From the NCBI GenBank assembly GCA_013003515.1, contig JABDIW010000376.1:1-13298 (forward strand): 13,298 bases of DNA, written 5' to 3'. The notes beneath the pieces were generated by a model, which worked only from the letters and a program-made list of their open reading frames with translations, ran no database searches and was not told the DNA's origin. A program made the position numbers and the translations under genes. Shown one piece after another: positions 7,242 to 13,298 of the stretch. Position 1 is the first letter of the stretch, and each line of letters begins with the position of its first letter. This DNA is from Acidimicrobiia bacterium. GTDB taxonomy: Bacteria; Actinomycetota; Acidimicrobiia; Spongiisociales; UBA5794.

Positions 7242-8813
7242 TCAGACGAGCTCAGCCCGACGGCGCGACACGGTGAGCAGCGCCGCACCGAACAGGATCA
7301 GAGCGAACCCGAGAATCGCAATGGGCCGCGTCTCGGTACCCGTCTTCGGCAGCACCTCGTTGAAACCGAAGTCGGCCGTCAGGTTGGTCACGCCACCGCT
7401 CACGCTGATCGTGAAGCTGGCGGAGGTGGTCAACGAGTAGTCGTCGTCCACCGAGGACGTGTTGATCGAGATCGTGTAGGTCCCGTCGTCAAGCGCCGAG
7501 AACAGGTACTTGCCGTCGGATGCGGTGGTCGTCGACAGAGTCGTGCCGCCAGTCAGGTTCACGACGGCACCCGCAATACCGGGCTCGCCGGAGTCCTGGA
7601 TACCGTCGCCATTGGTGTCGAGCCACACGAAGTCACCGATCGAGTTGTTGGCCAGGACTTCGCTCGCCTCAACCGTGGCCGTGTCGTAGTCGTCACCCTG
7701 ACCATCGCCGGGGGTCGAGTCGACATCGTCCTGGTCGGCTGCCGTGACCTCGGCTGCATTGGTGAAGGCGCCGCTCTCATCGACGGTCACGGTGACCGAG
7801 AACACGAATTCACTGCCAACCGCGAGATCGCCCACCGGCACGGTGATCACGCCACCGGCCTCGGTGCCAGCAGTCGAACTGACGAACGTGACACCAGCGG
7901 GCAGCGTGTCGGTCATGACGACCCCGGTTGCCGGGTCGGGCCCCTGGTTCGTAACCGAGATGGAGAACGTGGCCGAATCGCCAACGGTGACGCTGGCAGG
8001 GCTCACGGTCTTGGTGACCTCGAGATCGATCACCGGCTCGTCCGGAGGCGGCGCGAAGCCGAAGTCGGCATCGAGATACACCTCGCCGTCAGCGAGGATG
8101 ACCACGTCCGAAGCGGCAGTCGAGAGCGTGTGACCCGCCGGGCCGGCTCCGACCGTCGCCGTGTACTCGCCGGCAGCGAGATCGGCGAAGCCGTACAGGC
8201 CGTTGGCATCGGTCACCGCGGTGGCGTCTGCGTCTCCAGACAGCGTCACTGTGACACCCGGGATGCCGGGCTCGCCGGCGTCCTGGACCCCATCCCCGTT
8301 GGAGTCGAGCCACACGAAGTCGCCGATCGAGCCCAGCTCGGGCTCGGGGATCACGGTCTCTGCCGTGTCCGTGTTGTTCGACGGGTCGGAGTCATCGGGG
8401 AAGTCCGGGCGAGGATCGCGGTGATCAACCGTTGCGGTGTTCAGCAACGTCCCGCTGGCACCTTCATCGATCGTGACCGTGATGGTGTACACCAGAGTCG
8501 ACGGAAGCCACGGACCTGTCAGACACTCGACGGTCGACGCGTCGAGCGCCGAGCATCCGGTCGATGCGTCGACAAACGTGACCCCGGCGGGCAATGTGTC
8601 CACCACGGCAGCCTGGAGCGGGCTCGATGGCCCTTCGTGGCTGATCGTGATGGTGTAGGTGAGCGTCTCGCCGGGAGAGGCAACGGCCTTGTCCACGGTC
8701 TTGACGAGCACCATGTCGATGCCGGTGTCGATGGTCTCTGCGGACGCCGCCGGAGCGACGACAAGCACGAGTGCCATGACACCGAGCAATGCGGTGAGTC
8801 TTGTCCCCTTCAT
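7242..8813 (-). CDS. LPxTG cell wall-anchored protein with DUF11-like and SdrD B-like domains
   Basis: This 523-aa product is an exported, probably sortase-anchored surface protein. Residues 1-25 are a signal peptide (basic MKGTR, hydrophobic core, ASA before Glu26). Domains then alternate: DUF11-like at about 31-155, SdrD B-like Ig fold at 160-255 (IGDFVWLDSNGDGVQDAGEPG), DUF11-like at 261-388, and a second SdrD B-like fold at 391-485. LPKTG at 488-492, a hydrophobic span at 498-515 and SRRR form the sorting signal. The acidic DSNGDGVQD and DTNGDGIQD loops look calcium-binding. The only cysteines, C87 and C97, sit in the first DUF11 domain. I chose the ATG at 8813 because GGGAAAGG lies seven bases upstream; in-frame ATGs at 8819 and 8846 are poorer. 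The ligand is unknown; an adhesion or structural role is inference. Confidence 0.9.
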   Translation of the reverse strand: MKGTRLTALLGVMALVLVVAPAASAETIDTGIDMVLVKTVDKAVASPGETLTYTITISHEGPSSPLQAAVVDTLPAGVTFVDASTGCSALDASTVECLTGPWLPSTLVYTITVTIDEGASGTLLNTATVDHRDPRPDFPDDSDPSNNTDTAETVIPEPELGSIGDFVWLDSNGDGVQDAGEPGIPGVTVTLSGDADATAVTDANGLYGFADLAAGEYTATVGAGPAGHTLSTAASDVVILADGEVYLDADFGFAPPPDEPVIDLEVTKTVSPASVTVGDSATFSISVTNQGPDPATGVVMTDTLPAGVTFVSSTAGTEAGGVITVPVGDLAVGSEFVFSVTVTVDESGAFTNAAEVTAADQDDVDSTPGDGQGDDYDTATVEASEVLANNSIGDFVWLDTNGDGIQDSGEPGIAGAVVNLTGGTTLSTTTASDGKYLFSALDDGTYTISINTSSVDDDYSLTTSASFTISVSGGVTNLTADFGFNEVLPKTGTETRPIAILGFALILFGAALLTVSRRRAELV

Positions 8814-8820
8814 GTCCATG

Positions 8821-8828
8821 CCTTTCCC
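8821..8828 (-). promoter_or_regulatory. Ribosome binding site deciding the 8813 start
   Basis: GGGAAAGG lies seven bases before the ATG at 8813. It overlaps the spacing of the in-frame ATG at 8819 too closely (one base) for that start to be used, and the resulting protein begins directly with a clean signal peptide. Confidence 0.65.
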
Positions 8829-8829
8829 G

Positions 8830-8845
8830 TGTCGCTGGTGCGACA
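8830..8845 (-). promoter_or_regulatory. Small hairpin just upstream of the ribosome binding site
   Basis: TGTCGC pairs perfectly with GCGACA around an ACCA loop, ending one base before the GGGAAAGG site. It could affect access of ribosomes to the 523-aa protein gene. It also contains the ATG at 8846 at its 5' edge, another reason to doubt that start. Confidence 0.3.
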
Positions 8846-8858
8846 TCTCCTACCTGTC

Positions 8859-8894
8859 AGGACCGCCACCGTTTCCGGCTAGCCCGGCGGTCCT
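8859..8894 (-). terminator. Hairpin between the two surface protein genes
   Basis: A perfect 9-bp stem (AGGACCGCC/GGCGGTCCT) closes an 18-base loop that contains the palindrome GGCTAGCC. It starts 34 bases after the stop of the large surface protein gene. With no T tract and a large loop it may be a weak terminator that allows read-through, or part of the leader of the next gene. I could not match it to a known riboswitch class. Confidence 0.35.
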
Positions 8895-8928
8895 CTCCTT
8901 ACCTTATCCCTGTTTCGCGTTCTGTTGC

Positions 8929-11900
8929 TCAGCCAATCTCTTCATCGTCACGCCGACGCAGTGCCACCAGCGCCAGAGCGCCGCCGGCCACCAGGAGGAA
9001 GCCGATGATCGCCAGGCTGCCTGTGTCGGCGCCAGTGCGAGGCAGTGTCTCCACCGCCGTCGTCGTGGTGACCGTCTCATCCAGGACCTCGAGTTCGACG
9101 AGCACCGTCTGCGCAGACGCCGTGTCGTTGTCGGGGTTCTCGTCGAGCGGAGCTCCGTCACGAGGATCTTCCTGCGAAACCGTCACGGTGTTCACCTGGG
9201 TACCGATGGCATCGTCATCGACAGTCACCTCGATGGTGAAGGTCTTCGACTCATCGGGCAACCAGTTGGCCACCTCGCAGCTCACCGTGTGAGAAGCAGT
9301 GTCGTAGTCGCAGCCTGCAGCTTCGACGAACGACACACCCTCAGGGAGCGAGTCGACGATCGAGGCCAACAATGTGCCTGACGGGCCGTTGTTCGTGGCG
9401 GTCACCGTGTAGGTGAGCGAGTCGCCGCGGACCGCAGTGTCCTTGTCGACGCTCTTGTCGACCTGGAGGTCGATGGCTGCGTCGATCGTCTCGTTCTTCT
9501 TGACGTAGTTGCACCCGAGACCGGCCGCCAGCGCATCGTCGCCAGGCAGTGTCGCGCACAGCGACTGCTGATCGTTGCGATCGATGTTGCCCTCGACGTC
9601 GTCGGCAAACGTGTACGCACGGTTCCACACCCTGGTCAGGGCGAAGGGCCCCAGCTCCAGGTCGATGTCGATGGTCACCGAATCGCCAATCCCGAGGTCA
9701 CCGACCTCACAGCGCACGCCGTGCACGTCTGCGTCGTAGGCGCAGGCGACGCCGGCCGGAGCGCTCACCGAGACGAAGGACGCCTCGTTGTACGGGTTGC
9801 GCTCGTCATCGGTCGGCTCGGTGGCATTGATCCGGAAGTCCGGGTCGCCCACCGAGTCGGCCGTCTCGGTGAAGGTCGGGAACATCTCGAACGGTGCCGG
9901 CCACGGACCGTCGCCCACGGTGTGGGTGCACTCGGGCCAGAAGCCCGGGTCCTGCGGGTTGCCCGGCTGACAGCGGCTTGGCAACAGGTCGAGGATCACC
10001 ACATCCTGAGCGTCTGCCGGCCCCAGGTTCTTGACCCGCACCTGGTAGGTGAAGATGGAACCCGGAGGCGTCGGCTCGGGGAAGGCTTCCTTGGCGATCT
10101 CGAGGTCGATCGGGATGACCATTCCGGCATCGAGCGTCAGGTCGTCCTGGCCCGAGGTCACGGTGAACGGCGCAATGGCACCCGCCGCATCGGCGTTGCT
10201 GTCGAGAGCGACATCACCGGCGAACTGCGTCGTGAACGTCGCATCGGCCGGAGCCATGATCTGCAACGAGTAGGTGCCCGGGTCGACGATGAAGCCATAG
10301 GCGCCAAACTCGTCGGTCACGTCGGTGTCGATGACAGCGCCGCCATCATCGAGCAACTGGACGGTCACTCTCTCGATCCCCGGCTCACCGGCATCCTGCA
10401 GCCCGTTCGGGGTCGCACCCCGGTCACGCCACACGAAATCGCCGATCTGGACCGGGATGTAGAACCCGGCGTCGATGGTGAGATCGTCCGCGGTCACCGA
10501 GATGACCTCCGTGCGGTTGGTGGTCGGCGAGATGTCCGAGTCGAGCCCGTCGTCTCCGATGTTCTGGAGCGTCACCTGCGTGCCTGCCGGCGACACCACC
10601 TCGACGATGTATGCGCCGGGCAGCACGACGAACTGATATCCGCCGATCGGGTCGGTGACGGTCTCCTGGAGGAACCCGCCCCCGGCGTTGAGCAACCGCA
10701 CGGTCACTCCCCCGAGGCCTGCCTGGTCACCATCGTTCTGGATCCCATCGTGGTTGAAGTCATGCCAGATGAAGTCGCCGATGACCAGTTCGTCGACGAA
10801 CCCGGCGTCGATGGTGAGGTCGTCAGCGCCAACTGCCAGATCGATGGCAGCCGTGGTGCCGGTGTCGTCGATGTCGGAGTCGACACCGTCGTCGCCCGCA
10901 TCCTGGAGCGTCGGGATCAACCCCGGCGCAGACACCGTGACGTAGTACGTGCCGGGGCGAAGGCCCTCGAACAAGTAGCCACCGTCGCCGCCGGTGACCT
11001 GCGTGTCGACGACTGTTGCCATGTCGTCGCCGAGCAAGGTCACTGTGGCGCCCTCGATGCCTGGCTCCTCACCCTGAAGGCCGTCGCCGTCGAGGTCGAG
11101 CCACACGAAGTCACCGATCGATGCGGGCTCGATGTAGCCGGCGTCGAGCGTGTCGTTGACGTCACCGGACAGGAGCGTCACCTGCGGCGTCTCGCCCGTG
11201 GTGAGGTTGGCGTCGGAGTCGAGCGCATCATCGCCCTGATCGACCAGCGTTCGCAGCAGCGGATCCACAGGTCCGAATCGGACGCTGTAGGTGCCGGGTG
11301 TCACGCTGAACGAATAGGCGCCGAAATCGTCGGTGAACGTCGAGTCGATCACGTTGCCGCCGGCATCGAGCAGTTCGACGAGGACCTCGGGAAGACCCGG
11401 TTCCTGGTCGCTCTGGACGCCATCGCCGTCGACGTCGAGCCAGGCGAAGTCACCGATCACCGCGGGCCGATAGAGACCGGCATCACGGGTCATGTCGTCC
11501 ACGAGCAGCTCGAAGACCGCCGTCTGTCCTGCGGCATCGGCATCGGAGTCGGTCGTGTCGTCGCCGACATCCTGTGAGGTGAACACGTAGCCCTGTGGTG
11601 CCGTGAACACGAGGCGGTAGCTGTCGGGAACCAGATCCTCGAACAGGTACTCACCGTTGGGGCCCGTCGTCCTGGTGTCGACGATGCCGCCGAGGTTCTC
11701 CAGGGTCACCAGGACGCCTTCGATGCCAGGCTCGCCGTCGTCCTGAATGCCGTTGGCGTTGAGGTCCTCCCAGACGAAGTCCCCGAGATCGGCGAGCGGC
11801 ACGACGAACACCGGAGCGTCGTCGTCGTCACCGACCGGTGTGCCGATCGGGTCGATGCCGACCACGAATGCGACATTGACATAGTCGGCAGTTGCCGGTC

Positions 11901-13298
11901 CGGCGTTGCACTCGTACACCCACTCGGCTGCGACTTCGAGCACCCCACCGTTGTCGGTGTAGAGCGCCTCACAGGCAGCGACCAGCGGGTCGGTGACCGT
12001 CACATCGGTGAGCGGGACGTTGCCCGTGTTGGTCACAGTGATCTCGAAGATCACGTCGGTGCCCTCGATGACGGGCTGCGGCGTGATCGTCTCCTTGACG
12101 ATCGAGATCAGCGGCGCAGAGCCGAAGTACGAGGACGGGTCGGAGTCATCGACGGGGTACCCGGTGGACGTCTGTCCTGCTGCGGTCCCGACATTGTCGT
12201 ACTGACCGGGGATCGAGATGCCCTCGAGGATGCAGTGCGCAGTGGCACCGATCGGCAGCGACGGGATGATGCACACCTCGCCCTGCGGATCGTCGGTGAT
12301 CACGACATCAACCAGGTCCACGTCTCCGGTGTTGGTGACGATGTAGACCCACTCGATCGGGATCCCGGCGAGGATGGTTGCCCCGTCGATGCCGGGGTCG
12401 AGCGGCGCTCCCGGAATCGAATCGTCAGGACCCTGGCCCAGCGGGATGTCGCCGAGGATCTCGGGAACCCTGGTGCCCTTTGTCAGGTCGATGCCAGGCA
12501 GCAACACGATCACCTCGGACGGATCCGAGTCCGATGGAGTCGCTCCCGTGGGATCGGTGCCCGCCACCGTGGCGACGTTGACGAAGTCCTCGGTAGCCGT
12601 CGTCGTGCAGCTGTAGGCCCACACGCCACCGACGGCGAGCACGCCGCCGTTGTCGGTGTAGATGGCCTCACAAGTAGCCGTCAACGGGTCGGTGACCGTC
12701 ACATCGGTCAGCGGGACATTGCCCGTGTTCGTCACTGTGATGTCGAACGTCACCTCGGAGCCGACCGGAACGGACTGGCTGTCGTCGCCCTCGGCGTTCT
12801 TGGCGATGTCGACGGCGGGATCGGCACCGAAGTAGTGCGACGGATCCTCATCAGACACCGCGCCACCCAACAAGTCACCCGTGGGTGAAGTCGGCTGACC
12901 AGTAGCGGTGGCGTTGTTCGCATACTGGCCTGCCTCGGCAATGCCGGGGAGGGCGCAATCCTGCGTCGTGCCGGCTGCCAGCACCGGGATCTGACACACC
13001 AGGCCCTCGATGTCGTCGACGATCTCCACATCGATCAAGTCGACATTGCCGGTGTTCTCGACGCTGTAGGTCCACTCGACATCATCACCGGCGGGAATGA
13101 ACTCGCCGGGTGCGTCGTCAGAGTCGAACCCGTTCGTCGACTTCTCAACATCGATCGAGGCGTGCCAACCGAAGTAGTTGGCCGGGTCCTCATCAAAGAT
13201 CGGGAACTCGACCAGCGGAACACCAGAAGAATCCACCGGCATCCCCTCAGCCGTAGCCGTATTCGTGTGCTGACCAGTAACAGCGTCAACCGTGAACG
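8929..13298 (-). CDS. Giant LPxTG surface protein with DUF11-like and five SdrD B-like domains, partial (5' end beyond right edge)
   Basis: At least 1455 residues of an exported wall-anchored protein; the frame is open to the window edge and the edge lies inside a repeat, so signal peptide and more repeats are outside. Numbering from the Met at 13242, the order is: end of one A-type unit, A (30-142), B (143-250), A (251-377), B (378-482), five SdrD B-like domains (483-1044), two DUF11-like regions (1045-1256 and 1257-1385), a Thr-rich linker, LPRTG (1400-1404), a hydrophobic span (1408-1428) and RRR. A and B are DUF11-like beta-sandwiches with the NTGxVxLxDV core. The SdrD B-like domains carry paired acidic loops that look calcium-binding. 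All 16 cysteines fall in DUF11-type domains and none in the SdrD B-like ones. Likely a long rod or stalk on the cell surface; adhesion is inference. Confidence 0.92.
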   Translation of the reverse strand, partial: FTVDAVTGQHTNTATAEGMPVDSSGVPLVEFPIFDEDPANYFGWHASIDVEKSTNGFDSDDAPGEFIPAGDDVEWTYSVENTGNVDLIDVEIVDDIEGLVCQIPVLAAGTTQDCALPGIAEAGQYANNATATGQPTSPTGDLLGGAVSDEDPSHYFGADPAVDIAKNAEGDDSQSVPVGSEVTFDITVTNTGNVPLTDVTVTDPLTATCEAIYTDNGGVLAVGGVWAYSCTTTATEDFVNVATVAGTDPTGATPSDSDPSEVIVLLPGIDLTKGTRVPEILGDIPLGQGPDDSIPGAPLDPGIDGATILAGIPIEWVYIVTNTGDVDLVDVVITDDPQGEVCIIPSLPIGATAHCILEGISIPGQYDNVGTAAGQTSTGYPVDDSDPSSYFGSAPLISIVKETITPQPVIEGTDVIFEITVTNTGNVPLTDVTVTDPLVAACEALYTDNGGVLEVAAEWVYECNAGPATADYVNVAFVVGIDPIGTPVGDDDDAPVFVVPLADLGDFVWEDLNANGIQDDGEPGIEGVLVTLENLGGIVDTRTTGPNGEYLFEDLVPDSYRLVFTAPQGYVFTSQDVGDDTTDSDADAAGQTAVFELLVDDMTRDAGLYRPAVIGDFAWLDVDGDGVQSDQEPGLPEVLVELLDAGGNVIDSTFTDDFGAYSFSVTPGTYSVRFGPVDPLLRTLVDQGDDALDSDANLTTGETPQVTLLSGDVNDTLDAGYIEPASIGDFVWLDLDGDGLQGEEPGIEGATVTLLGDDMATVVDTQVTGGDGGYLFEGLRPGTYYVTVSAPGLIPTLQDAGDDGVDSDIDDTGTTAAIDLAVGADDLTIDAGFVDELVIGDFIWHDFNHDGIQNDGDQAGLGGVTVRLLNAGGGFLQETVTDPIGGYQFVVLPGAYIVEVVSPAGTQVTLQNIGDDGLDSDISPTTNRTEVISVTADDLTIDAGFYIPVQIGDFVWRDRGATPNGLQDAGEPGIERVTVQLLDDGGAVIDTDVTDEFGAYGFIVDPGTYSLQIMAPADATFTTQFAGDVALDSNADAAGAIAPFTVTSGQDDLTLDAGMVIPIDLEIAKEAFPEPTPPGSIFTYQVRVKNLGPADAQDVVILDLLPSRCQPGNPQDPGFWPECTHTVGDGPWPAPFEMFPTFTETADSVGDPDFRINATEPTDDERNPYNEASFVSVSAPAGVACAYDADVHGVRCEVGDLGIGDSVTIDIDLELGPFALTRVWNRAYTFADDVEGNIDRNDQQSLCATLPGDDALAAGLGCNYVKKNETIDAAIDLQVDKSVDKDTAVRGDSLTYTVTATNNGPSGTLLASIVDSLPEGVSFVEAAGCDYDTASHTVSCEVANWLPDESKTFTIEVTVDDDAIGTQVNTVTVSQEDPRDGAPLDENPDNDTASAQTVLVELEVLDETVTTTTAVETLPRTGADTGSLAIIGFLLVAGGALALVALRRRDDEEIG
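9031..9045 (-). other. LPRTG sorting motif of the giant surface protein
   Basis: Codes for Leu-Pro-Arg-Thr-Gly, followed by a hydrophobic segment of about 20 residues, RRR and an acidic end (DDEEIG). This tripartite layout is the class A sortase substrate signal. The neighbouring gene has LPKTG at 7338-7352 with the same layout, so both may use one sortase, which is not encoded in the window. Confidence 0.85.
10111..11796 (-). repeat. Tandem array of five SdrD B-like domain units
   Basis: Five consecutive coding units of 111-114 codons: 11464-11796, 11125-11463, 10789-11124, 10453-10788 and 10111-10452, in N- to C-terminal order. Each starts with (I/L)GDF(V/A/I)W and an acidic loop such as DVDGDGVQ, has an EPG(I/L) or related turn, a GxY(x)F and PGxYxV pair of strands, a second acidic loop of the form GDDxxDSD, and ends with DAG followed by a short hydrophobic link. 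Divergence between units is high, so the array is old rather than freshly expanded. Confidence 0.85.
11797..13155 (-). repeat. Alternating A-B-A-B tandem repeat of DUF11-like units (period about 699 bp)
   Basis: Units are A 12817-13155, B 12493-12816, A 12112-12492 and B 11797-12111. The two B units match closely at DNA level: the segment coding for YTDNGGVL starts near 11951 and near 12650, exactly 699 bp (233 codons) apart, and the adjoining TVTNTGNVPLTDVTVTDPL stretch is nearly identical. A units share VCxIPxL, a second Cys 13 residues on, GQYxN and DxDPSxYFG. A further A-type end (GQHTNTATAEG to DEDPANYFG) is cut by the right edge, so the array continues outside. Confidence 0.85.

Noticed and set aside
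7167..8882. A 571-codon open frame on the plus strand
   Set aside because: It lies antisense to the 523-aa surface protein, is rich in Arg, His, Asp and Val without any recognisable domain or signal, and is explained by GC-rich codon use on the opposite strand.
8859..8894. A cyclic di-GMP or cyclic di-AMP riboswitch in front of the surface gene
   Set aside because: Such switches do control wall and surface genes in actinobacteria, but the conserved core sequences of those classes are not found in this 115-bp gap.
9721..11577. A 618-codon open frame on the plus strand
   Set aside because: It is antisense to the SdrD B-like array; its apparent repeats mirror those of the real gene.
10111..13155. 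A CRISPR array or satellite DNA
   Set aside because: The repeats are 315-381 bp long, in frame, diverged and encode folded domains; there are no short repeats with regular spacers.
1..13298. A mobile element or horizontally acquired island carrying the surface genes
   Set aside because: No transposase, integrase, tRNA or terminal repeats are visible, and base and codon use look alike across surface and housekeeping genes.

Overview
The window looks like chromosome from a GC-rich Actinomycetota. The order valS-folC-ndk-mreB-mreC-mreD, all on one strand, is a known actinobacterial arrangement (Streptomyces has a similar block). The wall proteins, rich in SdrD-B-like and DUF11-like domains and ending in LPxTG sorting signals, suggest a deep-branching class such as Acidimicrobiia. 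That class assignment is an inference; there is no rRNA here to settle it.

Every supported gene is on the minus strand, so transcription runs from high to low coordinates. At the right edge (13298 to 8929) is the 3' part of a very large, repeat-built surface protein gene whose start lies outside the window. It is followed by a second, complete wall-anchored protein (8813 to 7242, 523 aa) built from the same domain kinds. Both end in LPxTG, a hydrophobic span and an arginine cluster, so a sortase is expected elsewhere in the genome. The 115-bp gap between them holds two hairpins and a good ribosome binding site.

A 319-bp gap (6923 to 7241) separates the surface genes from the housekeeping block. 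It holds a terminator-like hairpin just after the second surface gene, a candidate promoter, and a leader of about 190 nt with two very strong hairpins and a possible 19-codon reading frame. This leader, upstream of valyl-tRNA synthetase, is the least explained part of the window.

The housekeeping block is tightly packed: valS (864 aa), folC directly abutting it (GTG start), ndk 12 bp later, then mreB after 81 bp, mreC 30 bp later (GTG start), and mreD overlapping the mreC stop as TGATG and running off the left edge. ValS charges tRNA-Val, FolC makes folylpolyglutamates, Ndk balances nucleoside triphosphates, and MreBCD organise lateral wall synthesis. The proximity of wall-elongation genes to wall-anchored protein genes is notable, but a functional link is not shown by the sequence.

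No tRNA, rRNA, CRISPR array, insertion sequence or phage gene was seen. The long plus-strand reading frames are antisense shadows of the GC-rich genes.
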